Below, piece after piece: positions 52,301 to 64,000 of a stretch of 64,000 nt of DNA. The notes beneath the pieces are model-generated. The model saw only the letters and a program-made list of their open reading frames with translations, did not search any database and was not told the DNA's origin. The stretch is from positions 434,001 through 498,000 of the forward strand of contig VXBP01008597.1 of assembly GCA_013400115.1 (NCBI GenBank). The letters are read 5' to 3'. The translations under genes were made by a program, and so were the position numbers. Position 1 is the first letter of the stretch; each line of letters starts with the position of its first letter. Source of the stretch: Rhinopomastus cyanomelas. Taxonomy: Eukaryota; Chordata; Aves; Bucerotiformes; Rhinopomastidae.

Positions 52301-55300
52301 GCAGGATCACCTGGACTGAGTCGCACAGGAACAAAAACCCAAGAATCATCTGTGAACAAATAAATGACCATTTGCAAAGTAGAAGCTACATGTTGCTGCT
52401 TAGCAAATGTAAAATCTCTCACTGACCAACTGGATGTTTTTTAATAAAAAGAAGACCTGTTCCCTGATCTAAGGATTCAGGCAATCAATTTGAACCATCA
52501 TTTGATTTGTTCATTGTAGAAGGGACTGTATTTTTGAAAGCAAGGTTTGGCAGGGAAGGAAACCTAGACAAAACAGTCTTTCAATATCCTCAGTGCTTGA
52601 CTTATTTACCAGTTTGCAACAATCAAAGCCATGGAATACTCTGCTTTCTTCAACTGCAGGGCATTCACTGCATGCCTGAGGAATTTAGGATTTTAGGGCA
52701 GTTTCAGTTCTTCGATGTGCTCAGATACATTCCTTGAGAGTGGCAGGAGAACAGAATGGAAGCAAGAGACGTGGGAGCACGTTAACAGTACTGTATCACG
52801 TTTGCCTTTCATCCTGCAATGGACCGATGCAGCACAACACGTACCGCACGCACATTACTGCTGTCCAGGCCCTGTGGCTTTAGAGTTGCAGTGCATGAAA
52901 TACACAGTGAAGAACAGCATTTATTTCAAACACTGCAAGGTATTTGGTTGATTGACGACACTTGCAGAGGAGGTAAAGACTGCATAAAAACTTCAGCAAA
53001 CCTTCCCCATAAAAAGGGGGAATAGTCAGCCTGGACACTGGCATCCTTGCGACTTGTACATACCACCATGCGATGGCAGAGTACTGACAGGTTACAAACA
53101 CATGAAGACTTGATTTCAGGCCAATCATGACAAATGGCATGTAATCAATAAGACACATCTTAAAACAAATGTATTTTATTAAAAGAAAAACTTATGTTTA
53201 GTGGGGGGCGGGGGGAACTTAATTTCTACCTACCTGCTCCATGTTACTCTGATAAAGGAAAGGGAGGAGAAGGCTCACAAGTACTGAATTCTGACTCTTT
53301 TCTTGTATAAACTTGCTGATCCTGCACAATGAGACAAGGTAATTTACTATTTCATATCAGACCAATCAGCAGTATAGCACAAAGTACTCAGTCAGCACTA
53401 CTGCCGTCTCACAGGGCTTTGTCAGCCCATCCGGGCTAACAGAATGTAGCTACCCAAAACCACTGTATCAGCCCAAGCACTGAGTTCCACATGACTGCAG
53501 CAATCTCTCCACCCTTGTACCCCAAGAGGCACTGATTTTGACTGCCAGCAACACAAACAGCTAGAATCAATTTCTGAAAGACTTTATGCCTCATTCACTA
53601 GCAACATCAATGACACATCTCTGGGTATTTTCAACTGTTCTAAATAATTTAAGATGTAATATTTTGTAATTGTATTTGGAACTTATTACAGAAAACGTCT
53701 TTCTTCCTCCCCAATTCCAAGTTTTTTAACTGTTTTGAAGTCTCAAAAACTGACTTACTTGGAAAGTATACTCAGCTCTTTGCTGACTTGAGCTCTATAC
53801 TTCTTCTTTTTCACTTTCTCTGTATTTAACATTGTTTTGCTGAAGTACTCAAGTATGGCAGGAACATGAGGCAGAACTAAGCAGCAACCTAGGCTGAGCA
53901 TCTCTGTAAGGGACAAAACGGTTATTAAAGCTTGTGCTACCAGCAACAGAAGGGTGGTCCAGCCCTACACAAACAAAAGGGGAAACACAGACCAAAGAGG
54001 TTTCATTGATGTGAGTTATGAATGTGCAGGGCAGCTGGGAACATGGGCCAGCACTTGTTGAGAGCAAGTCTAGTGAGTTGGGACCAAAGAAAGCACATGG
54101 AGAATCAAAGCTCTGCTCACAGATTTCAGGAAGAGCCCCAGTAAGTGTGGGCTTGCCAAGAATTACCGAGAATGTTTCTCGAAAGGTAGTAACAATCTCC
54201 TAAAATGTCTGGGGCATTCATAGATGTAGTTTTCTTCATTCCACCACTGACCTCTGCAAATCAAAGCTGCTATAAGAAGGCCACAGCAATAAGTGCTCTC
54301 ATTTCCACTGTTTTTGACTGGTATAGGTGAAAGTTGGCTCCACAGCAAACTTGAAAGCAGCCATCACTGCTCCTGTCTACTACCACTCAAAAATTATATG
54401 GCAGGTCTTTCCTGTCAGATAGCAAAGACTAAACATCAATGTGATACACAACCATGTGCACACGAGATTGGGTCTCTACATGAAACTTGATGTTAGGCTC
54501 AGAATCAAGTAAGCAATGCACATCCTGAAGTTACTGTACTAGTCCAAGCTTAACAGACAAAAGAGGTTGACAAAAGAAACATTTTCCTTTCTCAAGAAAT
54601 TTCTCTGTGCCAGACTCTGATAGTCAAAATGTGGATCCTACCATTCATTAGACAAAGAGGACTTTTCGGTTCTTGAGTATGCTAAGACAAAGTTGTACAC
54701 TGACATTTACACTTCTACTAGGAGGTCTCCTTCCTTATGTTCAGACAGTACAAAGATAACCTCATAACAATCTAACACCTCCATCCAAAGTACCCAACAG
54801 GCCTTACACAATGCTTCCGCAAGGCATACCTTCTGCCACGTCGCTTTGACACGTGGCCACAACACAGTCAGTCACACTCAAACTGGAAGCCTGCTCCATG
54901 GGTTCAAAATCTGGACTGTTGAGAAGACTATCAGCTATGTCCATCACAAGACTGGCTGTGGCCTCAGACAGATTCTTGGCTGACAGCACAGCAAACACAT
55001 TTGACAGTATATCACACTCCGGGTGATCTGGCCGCTGCTTGGCCAGCAGGGGGAAATACCTGAGAGAAAGATAACCAAAAAAAAGCTGGCTGAAAACTTT
55101 AGATTCAGAATTTTCTAATTCTTTTGTGCAAAAAGTCAACAAAAAGATTGTATTCTACTTCAAATAAGGAAAAAGCGTAAAACCTAATCATGTTGGAACA
55201 ACAGTGTCATGAAAAACAGAATGAATGGAGGATGAGAGGTCATCGAGTTCTTTTTCTGGCTTCAAAGGTAGTATCATCTAAAATTCATCCTTTCTCTAAA

Positions 55301-58300
55301 AATGTTTGTCCAAGTCTCCTGTTAGTCTGCTCCTATCTTAATGATCAAACACACAGAAACTTTGGTAAAAAATGGTAAGTTCTTCATGCCAACAAACTAT
55401 GTGTCTTAACACAGACTCTGGAAAGTACTAACAAGCAGTAAGTTTGTGGAAGAGGCAAAAATCACTCAGGACAATAGAGCCTGAAATGTCTCACAGTGAC
55501 TGCATCAAAAAAATCTCACACTTTTCAGTATCAGAATCTCAGATTTCTATGCTGAACCTGCCCTCATTCTTTAATGAAATAGAAAGAAATGGGGAATCAA
55601 AAAACATGAATGAAATGATCGTTTCTAAAGCTGACTTCCCACCTCCCAAGACTACTAAGTTAAGACACAGATATATTGTAAGAAGCCAGCCCTCTCCCTC
55701 ATCCATCAGCTGGGTTTTGGCTACATATGGGGAAAGCAGCCATTAAAGAAAAGAGTAAATGCATACAGTAGAAAGCTTCCCAAATGCCAGCTTGACTGCT
55801 ATCGAAAGCGTAGCAGTCTAACGGAGAAAGAAAACACGAGTTTTGACACAATTCTTCACAACCTGTCAGTGTGTTCTTTTTGCCTTGAATTTTGTGTACT
55901 CAGGAGAAGTGCTCAGCCTTCTTCACAGGAACACTTACCTGGGATTCTTACTCCAGGTGTGAATGAGTTTGAGCAGAAAAGTTGGAGAATACTGACTCTC
56001 TGAAGCCAGTCTGCAGACCTAAAGGAGACAAAAATCAGACACCAGTGCACACGAGAAGGCAGAGCCGCTCCAAAGCCTCACAGAGCTCTAACCAAGGCCT
56101 ACAATCTACACTTGAACTTGCTGTAGAACATAATTTCATCATAATTTTTCCAGCTTCCTCAATATTTGTAGAATCTCTGATAAATTATTTTACTCCCACA
56201 TACACACTATTTCATTTTTGCCCCCTCTTGAAGCTGACTCCCCATGGAGCCTCACACTTGCCACAGAGATCTAGCCGCCTCCCCCAGAAGTACCTGTGAG
56301 GCCTCAAGCGCAACATCCAGACTCGTTCCTCACACACTGCCCAGGCCCTGGCTGCAGCACTTGCTCTTGCAGTACCTGTTCTACGTCTCCATGGCCCAGC
56401 TGCCAGAAAGGCAATCCCTCAGCTCTGGTACAGGTTCGAGGACTGCACCACACCCCAGGAACAGGACCTCCTAACAGGCTTCCAGAACAATCCCTGGCCT
56501 AAGACCCACACAGCAGCTGCTGTTTGTTCTGGCAGCTGGACCTGGGCAAGCAAAGAGAACCAGTGCACAGATCTGGCTCCCTCTTTGCTGTCACTCGCCA
56601 GCCCAGCAGGCTGCACACAAGTCACACAGCTGGGTTTCCACCCCGATCCCAGGCCAGCAGGGCCCCAATACTGCACACTCGAGCAGGGGGTGCTCCAGAG
56701 CTTTCAGAGGCCACAGCCAGCACAGTGCAGGCGGGTTTTGGACTAGCTCAGTCTGGGCACAACGGAAAAGAAGGCAGGTGTGACCACCACAGCCAGGATC
56801 TTAGAAAGCTTCCTCTCCCAAAAGGCTGGTAATCTTATTGCTCTGCATTAAAAACACAGCTTAGTTTTGAATTATATACAAATAAGGAAGAGCTAATCCA
56901 ATTGTACAGGAGTGCTGCTGCGCAGATAAACCACACTGAGCCTCCGCAGCGAACTGCTAGAGCATTAAGAGCTCCAAGAATAACAGGCTTAAAAACACTG
57001 CCATCTCCTCAAGCTTTTATACACCTCAGCTCCACAGCCTTAAAAAGGGAAAGCACGTAAGTGTAAGGATTCCTCTGCCAGGACAAACGTACAACACAGA
57101 GTTCACTGGTGGACTGTCTCTAGAGGGAGCTTCTGCATCATGCTACTGGCCAAGCTCCAAACCTAGCCCTGTTATTATTAAACCAGTAATATTTTGCTTC
57201 CCTGAAGCATCCAAGGAAGAGGTCTGCTTCTGTAGTTAAAGAAAAAAAACAACAGCATCCACTTTATTCGGATGAGTTAACTTGTACTTTAACCTATGAC
57301 TTGATTATTCCAGGACTAACTATACATGAGCCAAGAAACTGGCACTACACAGATACATCAGAAAGCCAGAAGCTGTCTGAGGCCACATCCAATCTTATGA
57401 CAGAGCTGAAACAACTAATTCCAGTGCAGCTGGAGTTCTCTCCATGGTCCATGTTATACACATGTCCCTTGGAAGAACAAGAAACTCTTACCTGAGGCCA
57501 TACCACTGCATGGAAAACGGCATCAATCTCTTCCACACTAAAGCTGTAGTTCTCATAATCAGAAAAAAACTCTGCCACAAGCTTGAGTCCAAGACGTCTT
57601 AAATTCTTCAGTGGATTAATCAACCTAGGCTGGACCTGTAAATACAAAACCAAAAAACCACCCAATAAGATCTTTGCAGTACAGCTACCAACCACACGCT
57701 CTGAGGCTAAATACAGCAATCCACCCAACACAGATACAACCTTTGCTGGACCTATCACAATGCTCTTCTCTTTCCTCCTGAACTTGTTTGCAGCAGCAAT
57801 GTAACTTTCATAGCTGATTTGAATTTTTCTAAGGGGTACCTGCAGTTCCTGCTCTGAGTCAGTTACACAAGACTCCTTCAGCTCACGAAAATCTACGCTG
57901 AGGTTTGAACTAGTACCTGCTCTTTTAGGACAAAACACAGACAGAAAACTACACCACTTACATTTCAAGCCCTGATACTTCACCAATTAGATTTTACAAG
58001 GGAAAGGATTCAAATTAGCTCTGAAACATGAAGCTGTACTTTGCACACCAAGATCCATTGAGAAGAAATCAACAGACAAAGAAAACTGAAGGAATAGAGA
58101 AGGCAAGAACACAAACCACCTCCTCCAATGGCACAGGGAGGAAGTACAGCATTTGGTTTACAGAAGGATGCTTCCCTTATCTATTTAGTGGATGGGTTCG
58201 ACAGTCTTTCTTAGCGAAGACATTTAATTAAGGAAACCAGCCAGATGACTAATCATGAAGTTAGTACTGCATTGCTGCATTTTGCCTCTTCTCCCTGAAA

Positions 58301-61300
58301 AGAAACTTGAGTGACCTGAATTACTTCCATGCTGTGTAGTGCAGCTCATAGCATGAACACATGAGGTAGTTCCGGAGTACAAAGGCACTGAACTTCAGTC
58401 TCAAAGGTGACAGCCATGTCAACACAGATAAAGGCCAGTGTCTGAGACTAGAGACATGTCTTGAGGTCTTCAGGGTCTCCAGTCCATATAGTGATCCACC
58501 ACACAGAGTAAACATTTGTAATTCTTATTTTGAAAAGCAGCTTCGGTGTCAAAGCCTCAATGAAAGACATCACAATTTTTTGATATCGTGTACCTATGGA
58601 GTTCTGAAGGTATTGACCTCTATCACATAATATACACTCCCCTTTGCAGCTTAAATCACAAGTAAAATAGACAAAGATGAGAGACAGTGAAAAAGTAACT
58701 AAGTGTGCTCTTGCTTAGGACCTCCAAGCTGTGCTGGATGTGTACTAACGGTGTGCAACCTGCTTCCAGGCAGCACCCGATGCTGCTACAGTTAATGGTG
58801 GCCCCGAAGCAAAATAATTTTCTCTCTTCCACTGTTTGGTTGCCATAAGAGCAGTCCCTCTGAGACCAAGTTTTAAGAGGACAAAGAAACTCAATACTGA
58901 ACCCAATCAGTAGGAAACCATAAATGAGTAACTTGGCTTAAAGTGGTCAAAGTTGGTGTTTAACTCTCTGGGCAGTATCAGTCTGCAATAAATTACTCTC
59001 AAACTCCAAGAATGTCTTCTATTCATTAGCCAAGTTAAAACAGATTTCTCACACCCTTCCTTCAGCTTTTAACATCTCACAGACTAATGAAGTGCTAAAT
59101 TAAGTTCCAAAAAATGACAGTGTCGCTGCACATCACACAATGATGACAGGATCACTGCAGTAACCCTGGCAAAATTGACTTTCCCAGTGATGAATGAAGC
59201 AGCTTTTAAACTGGACAGCAGGATGACTACGAGCTAGCAATGTGCCCCTGTGGCCAAGAAGGCCAACAGCATCCTGAGGTGGATCAGAAGCAGATCGAAA
59301 GAGGTTCTCCTCCTGCTCTACTCTGCCCTGGAATACCGTGTCCAGTTCTGGGCCCCTCAGTTCAAGGACACAGAACTGCTGGAGAGAGTCCAGCGCAGAG
59401 CCACAAAGATGATGAAGGGAGCAGAGCATCTCCCTTATGAGGAAAGGCTGACGAAGCAGGGTCTTTAACTTGTTAAAAAGGAGACGGAGAGGTGATCTCA
59501 TTAATGTTTATGAATATATGAAAGGTGAGTGTCAGGAGGATGGAACCAGGCTCTGCTCAGTGACATCTAATGATAGGACAAGAGGCAATGGAACATAGGA
59601 GGTTCCACATAAATATGAGAAGGAACTTCTTCACAGTGAGGGTGATGGAGCACTGGAACGGGCTGCCTGGGAGGGTTGTGGAGTCTCTTTCACTTGAGAT
59701 GTTTAAAAGCTGCCTGGATACGGTCCCATGCGACCTGATCTAGGTGATCCTGCTGTGGCAGGGGGACTGGACTAGATGATCTTTCAAAGTTCCTTCTAAT
59801 ACCTAATGATTCTATGATTCTGTGAAGACAGAATTAAATGAAGACAGTTAATCAAGTTGTGTCCAGCCTGCAGGCAACTATGGGACCTTAGCTTCCACCT
59901 GACTGCAAGGCTTGCTTTGTTTGATGGATTGTTTTCAAGGGAAGTTTTAACCTCCCGTGCTCACAGACAGGTCTTGGCAAGAGCACATACGCACGGTGAC
60001 ATAAAGTTCATTACCTAACACCACTGGCTCAGTCTATCATCACATAATTGCTTTCAACACACCACTTGCCCAGTCTATTATCTCATAATTCCTTTCAACA
60101 CTGCAGTGATGATGACAACCTGTGCAGTTTGCTCGTTTCACACCTAATATATGATCAGGACCAGACTTAAGCTTTCCTTTGCTTATTTGGCAGAGTTACT
60201 GGTTTCAAAAAGAAAAAAGCTCAAAAAAAGGCTCAATGTCATAGCTTCTCAACAGCTGGCTACAGACCCCCTGAGCAAGCTGGACTAGAGCTCAGGGATC
60301 TCTGTGCTGCTCTCCTGGGTACAGGGCAGCAGTAGGCCAACATGCCCCATCTTTACAGCCAATCTTTAACAGTGTGTTTTTCTCACCTGACCCTTTCTGC
60401 ATGTACAACCACTGCACAGCAAGGAAAAGAAAACAAACCAGCATTCAATGCTCTGCAGATACCTGGCTGAGCCCCAATCTGTGACACTAGAATAGCAGGG
60501 CCACTCCTGAAACTGGAGCTGAACATGCTTTGCCCTGTGACCCTGTGTCCCAGGTGAGGAGACAATCACTGCAGATAATCACTCTGACCATCCACAACGC
60601 TGCTCAAGGTCTAGCACTGCAACTGAACACCTCAAAACCAAGTTTTGTTCTAAAGTTCTCAGGCAAGGAACTTTAAATCCTTCCCCTGCTCAGATGTTCT
60701 ATTCTTGTAGCCAAGAAATGGTATCTTTAAGGCCAATTCAAACTTCCAGACTTAAGATCTTGCTAAGTCCTCACAACAAATCATTTAGCCCTCCCTCATG
60801 TCCATCTCCAGCTGGCTCTTCAGTAACTCAGTCAAAAACTCTGCCTGCACTGCCTGAGCCCTGTGGCACTTTCAGAAAAATTGCAGTTGGTCTCTATTTT
60901 GACAGTGATCTAATCGCTCAGCGACACTCCATGCCCAGTGTCACACTTATCTTTACCTGATCTGGCGACGGTGCACGTGCACACATAACCTAAGGGAAGA
61001 AGGACAGCAAGGAACTGCATTTACACGTTTGTTTGCACGTGGTTTGTGTCTATTGTACCTTCTCTCTTTGCTGAAGGATGCAGGACACCACAGCTGTCAT
61101 GCAGAGCAGAATCTGTAGAATTTCTGGCAGGTACTGATTGATCAGGTGTCCCATGTTTTTCAACACAACTTCAAGACTGTTGAAGAGGCTGTGCTGACGT
61201 CCAAGAGGCAGGACTTTAGCTAAATCCAGTTCTGACATACTTCGAAGCACTGCAGAGTGGCAAGGCCCTGTGACAGGCAAAGGGACAATGACTTACTCAG

Positions 61301-63238
61301 AGAAGCATCATGAAGCACTTGCTACTGAAAATAATTTAAAGCTTTTTCATGTGATCTGGCCCACAACTACAGATCCTCACGCGTAGCTTTGAAAGTAAGG
61401 ACAGCTCTGTGCCTCCATCCCTCTCTAATGCTCAGATGAATCCAACTGATACTGAATCAGAGCACTTCACAGCTTCTGTTTATTGCCATCACAGGCAAGC
61501 CAGCCTATGATACTGGTCATTGCTTGTTCTTGACCTGCTCGCCTGGCAAAGTTTACTTGCACAGCCGTGGCTAGTCACTTGGCTTTTCTAACTACAAGCC
61601 TATAAAACACAGCCATCATGCTTTGTAAAGGAAAAGCTCAAGGGAACACCAGTTCTTATCTACAGTTTAATCCTTTCACCCTTCCAAGACACCATCGGAG
61701 AAGAACCGAGGCACACAACACTACTAAGCATATTTATCCTCCCACACTTCTATAGGTCAGGAAGTCCCACACCCCCCGGTTCCACCGCCTGTACCTACCA
61801 TTACTGAATTGCTTCACCGCTTCGAAGAGTAGATCCAAGAACATCCGTATCTCTTCTGGCAGCGAGCCGGCAAGAAATCGCAGAACAATTGACATGCGAG
61901 TGCTCGCTGCAGACTTGCCCTGTGTTTTTGTCCCTGTTTTGTTTCTCATTCTGCCATACAGAATTCTTCAAGAGCCAAAAAGAGGTTGCATTAGCTTCCA
62001 GCAAACCTTTCCCCTCCCCTTATTCTGCAGGATAAACTCCATTAAAAGAATATTCTCTAGTGAGAACAAGCTGAGTGGAAGTGTCCTCCTTCAGGGTTCT
62101 CCACTGAAATACAACACATTACCCAAAAACATGCCAGTGAAAGACCAGGCTCTGCTACCACCATTACGGAAGCTCTGCTGGCCACTTCATGCATAAACGT
62201 AGTTATCTGCACAACGTCTAAATAAAAGTAACCGGCAATACTCAGTGAACGGAAATGTCCTCACAGTTAAGCTGTAAGCCTCAGAAGAAATGCCATTGTC
62301 CAAAATGCTGCTTTTAAAGAAAAGGTTTAACTCAACTGTTTTAAATCAGAAGCATTACATCTCTACTCATGGAACACTGACATGAAAATGTGAAACCCAT
62401 GCCTCACGACACACCTCATAAGAATGGGGATGAGATCTGGTCGATGCTCCATTTTTACTACGGCAGTCTCCTCAGAAATACTGAAATGGACTATTTCTTC
62501 TTTAAAATTCTTGTCCTCCAGTAGCCTTTGCAAGTTCTCTCTGAGAACAATAAACATCATTTGAGGCAGGTGGTAGTTACAGAAACAGACACACACAAAC
62601 ATGCATCCAGAGCTCATTACCTACCTATCTAATCTATGCTGTATATAAAATACTCACATACTATGTTCCTATCTTTTATCCAAGACTATTTAAAAAGCCA
62701 GCAAGATCAAGTTATGAAGTCAGCAAGTTCCTAGTTATGTAGGAAAGTACCTCCTAGGCACATTCTGTAAAGATTATTCAACCACAAGCCACATTTTACA
62801 CTGTCACTTTCTCTGGGTAGTTTTAAAGCAGGAACACAAAAGACCTCGTAGAAGATGCTGCTACTACTAGGCACACATTATCCTGGGACAGAATGAACGT
62901 GTTGCCATCTTCCTGTAAAGCAACAGAGAAAGGAGGCATTGAACCAATCTTAAGACCTTATTTGCTGGTTTGGACAGGAAATACAGAACTGGCTAAAACT
63001 GAAATGTATACATACATCATCAACAAATACAGGAAAGGCTCTCTGAGGCAAGTGACCCCAAGCAGGCTTCTGATATGACAACAGGCTCGTTCACCACTGC
63101 TAAAATAATTTTAAACCAATAAACAAGTAAATATTGAAATGCTAGCTTTTACCTGTATGGCAGCAGATGAGGATGCTTGTATGTCATTATACAGTCAAGA
63201 GCTATTCTCTGTACACTCTGGTCTTGATGGGACAGTAA
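28373..63238 (-). CDS. UTP20: UTP20, C-terminal two thirds (39 exons, 5' end outside the window)
   Basis: UTP20 (DRIM) is a HEAT-repeat protein of the U3 small-subunit processome, needed in the nucleolus for 18S rRNA processing. Exons in gene order: 63153-63238, 62415-62540, 61799-61965, 61059-61267, 57492-57635, 55939-56018, 54830-55059, 53759-53903, 53234-53321, 51736-51879, 51020-51070, 50773-50925, 50088-50243, 49584-49724, 48593-48730, 46927-47066, 46358-46437, 45258-45547, 44640-44779, 44032-44188, 43396-43494, 42658-42825, 41810-41976, 40452-40593, 40042-40158, 39261-39431, 38848-38976, 38239-38349, 37504-37583, 36805-36874, 35569-35751, 34503-34634, 33264-33396, 31890-32089, 31469-31540, 30340-30615, 29563-29689, 28884-29029, 28373-28528. 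They total 5544 bases, all phases agree, and they encode 1847 aa of about 2785. Landmarks are FFENMKHMQIHRRARALRKL, LSSKSLQNYIMPYA, ASTRMSIVLRFLAGSLPEE, LKYITDVVKLNAFDKRHLDD and the basic tail SHSLKDLAMVE. The exon at 45258 and the exon at 30340 encode acidic linkers. Confidence 0.96.
30340..30615 (-). CDS. UTP20: UTP20 exon with a second acidic linker
   Basis: After the helical start VIKNLLFVAKVVYLLAP the exon encodes a charged stretch rich in Glu, Asp and Lys (ERKASEDEEEKDISPEEEGD). It then resumes with PATLLWLMKKL and ends at AAYSPKVPLK. The conserved flanks identify the exon; the acidic middle is fast evolving. It starts and ends in phase 0, so its loss would not break the frame, but I see no evidence that it is skipped. 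Confidence 0.9.
36337..36419 (-). mobile_element. CR1 fragment in UTP20 intron
   Basis: An 83-bp CR1 3' end has the subfamily signature GATTGGAAGGGACCTCAAAA. It stops abruptly at CAGCAGGATCATA, giving a very short 5'-truncated insertion. Confidence 0.88.
41070..41309 (+). mobile_element. CR1 fragment in UTP20 intron
   Basis: A plus-strand CR1 3' end runs from CCAGGCTCTTCTCAGTGTCA to TAATGTTCTGTGAATCA. Relative to UTP20 it is antisense. The ORF2 tail is interrupted by small deletions. Confidence 0.9.
41571..41712 (+). mobile_element. CR1 fragment in UTP20 intron
   Basis: A second plus-strand CR1 3' end, only 260 bases after the previous one, runs from TGTGGAGCCTCCTTCACTGG to CCCTAATGATTCTGCA. 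The two copies overlap in CR1 coordinates, so they are separate insertions. It ends about 100 bases from the exon at 41810. Confidence 0.9.
45258..45547 (-). CDS. UTP20: UTP20 exon encoding an acidic low-complexity linker
   Basis: The first two thirds of this 290-base exon encode a Glu-, Pro- and Thr-rich stretch (for example MDLEPVVENEEAMELEQNEQ and NPPEEPAEPAQTAETSEDAE). The exon then returns to conserved helical sequence at TKPLSFLPRNKEEL. It is presumably a flexible loop between HEAT-repeat arms. The human protein has a linker of similar acidity but little identity at this point, as I remember it. Splice phases 1 and 0 fit the flanking exons. Confidence 0.9.
47775..48170 (+). mobile_element. 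CR1 fragment in UTP20 intron
   Basis: A plus-strand CR1 copy of about 0.4 kb runs from GATGATGAAGGGAGTGGAAG to TGTTCTCTGGTTCT. Its 3' half is repeated after the N at 48384. It lies antisense to UTP20. Confidence 0.9.
48018..48586. repeat. N-joined duplication with a 164-bp difference between copies
   Basis: Positions 48018-48186 (169 bp) recur at 48385-48553 with one substitution near the end (TTCTGAGAAT against TTCTGTGAAT). The second copy then continues directly with the 33 bases of 48351-48383. The first copy therefore carries an extra 164 bp (48187-48350), flanked by AGG at both ends. A single N at 48384 marks the join, just before the UTP20 exon at 48593. Confidence 0.88.
51351..51432. 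repeat. AT/AC microsatellite
   Basis: Interrupted runs of TATACA, CACACA and ATATAT form a compound dinucleotide tract in a UTP20 intron. Its length is likely to vary between individuals. Confidence 0.85.
52231..52335 (-). mobile_element. CR1 fragment in UTP20 intron
   Basis: A minus-strand CR1 3' end of about 105 bp starts ACAGAATCACAGAATCGTTA and carries the subfamily signature GATTGGAAGGGACCTCCAAA. It is cut off after GTCGCACAGGAACA. Confidence 0.9.
57636..59230 (-). other. UTP20: UTP20 intron 57636-61058, part before the CR1 copy
   Basis: This is the first stretch, in window order, of the longest intron in the window. I see no exon, RNA gene or repeat that I can name. The right part of the intron (59827-61058) contains a small tandem repeat at 60020 and otherwise unique sequence. 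Confidence 0.5.
59231..59826 (+). mobile_element. CR1 fragment in the largest UTP20 intron
   Basis: About 600 bp of CR1 lies on the plus strand, antisense to UTP20. The frame at 59250-59468 keeps AKKANSILRWIRSRSKEVLL and EYRVQFWAPQFKDTELLERV, the C-terminal part of ORF2, then shifts. It ends with ATTCTATGATTCTGTGAA, an intact CR1 3' terminus. Confidence 0.92.
60020..60101. repeat. Two-copy tandem repeat, 41-bp unit
   Basis: The unit starting ACCACTGGCTCAGTCTATCA at 60020 is followed at 60061 by ACCACTTGCCCAGTCTATTA. Both copies end in CTTTCAACAC. They differ at a handful of positions, so this is an older local duplication. Confidence 0.8.
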
Positions 63239-64000
63239 CTGCAAACAACAAAGAAAGAAAATTAGTCCCTGTCTATAAAACAGAAGTGCTTACTGAAAAT
63301 AGTGAAAGCAACCCTAGGGCTCCAAGCTTAGGCAGATTCTGGACTACCTTACCAAAATGGAAACAGAACGTATGTGTTGCCTACATAAAGCCAAGCTGCA
63401 AATACAGAACTTACACTTACAAAAAACAGACACTGTTACTGGCAGTTCACATATACTTCTCCCAATCTACACAGGACAGTTAAAACATCTGTTTTTTCAC
63501 AACTGTCTTTGGACCAAACCAGTCACCAGTTGGGTATTTGTGCAGACTGGATGAAAAGGCAGATTACCCAAACCATCCCAAGACACCTGCATTTCCTTCC
63601 TGGGACAAATGCAAAACACTTGTAAGTCTATATCAAAAGTCTCACTGGGATTTGCCCTCTCTCAAAGATGACTCTCCTTATATCCTAGGCACTAAGAAAT
63701 ACAGGTAATTTCCCCAGGTAACATCCCTATCAGTTCTTCAGTCTCCTTCTGAACAGCACAGGCTAGAATCATCAAAGGTCACTTCACCAGGATGGCTACA
63801 CCAGCCATGATAGCACACACTAAGCCACAGAAATAGCAACCAGTAAGTGATGAAGCAATCTGTCTTATGTCAGGCTGCTCCCCACACACTGTTTTGACCT
63901 GTACACATCTGTTCAATATTTTCCCCAGAATACAGGTCAGCAAATACAGGGACCAACTCTTTACTTAAGCACTACTCTAAAACAGAGTTGATCTGGGGAC
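63239..64000 (-). other. UTP20: UTP20 intron at the right edge
   Basis: The exon 63153-63238 starts in phase 0 after a TTTGCAG acceptor, so the gene must continue to the right. I found no further UTP20 exon in these 762 bases; they are probably one incomplete intron. Confidence 0.55.

Noticed and set aside
57345..57986. 213-codon minus-strand frame
   Set aside because: Only the part at 57492-57635 is coding (a UTP20 exon). The rest is intron that happens to stay open on both sides of the splice sites.

Overview
The window looks like nuclear DNA of a bird. Three vertebrate genes are built from short exons with GT-AG introns, and the introns and intergenic DNA carry many truncated copies of the CR1 retroposon, recognisable by 3' tails such as ATTCTATGATTCTATGA. 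CR1 at this density is typical of birds; crocodilians or turtles are less likely alternatives. There is no bacterial-style operon, CRISPR array or phage. The gene models below were built by hand: I chained exons by splice sites, reading phase and remembered similarity to the human proteins. No alignment was run.

Layout. Positions 1-19237 (+) hold the last 20 coding exons of NUP205, an inner-ring nuclear pore scaffold protein (877 codons plus stop; the gene starts before the window). Intergenic DNA with a CR1 copy and a CpG island follows. The complete ARL1 gene (trans-Golgi small GTPase, 181 aa, six coding exons) runs from 21509 to 26866 (+). About 1.5 kb after the ARL1 stop codon, and in opposite orientation, UTP20 occupies 28373-63238 (-): its last 39 coding exons encode 1847 aa of this giant HEAT-repeat ribosome-assembly factor, and the 5' part lies beyond the right edge. 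ARL1 and UTP20 meet tail to tail, as I remember them on human 12q23. NUP205, which is on human 7q33, lies directly upstream of ARL1 with no gap marked between the two.

The three genes are housekeeping genes for nuclear transport, Golgi traffic and ribosome biogenesis; they share no pathway and look like ordinary neighbours. The frame stays open through all 65 exons and every exon phase joins correctly, so I see no sign of pseudogenisation.

The most useful observations are a U12-type (minor spliceosome) intron in NUP205, the NUP205-ARL1 junction as a possible synteny change, and two places where N-flanked sequence repeats almost perfectly. Those two look like assembly errors, one of them possibly preserving both alleles of a 164-bp indel. 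I found no convincing new biological system.
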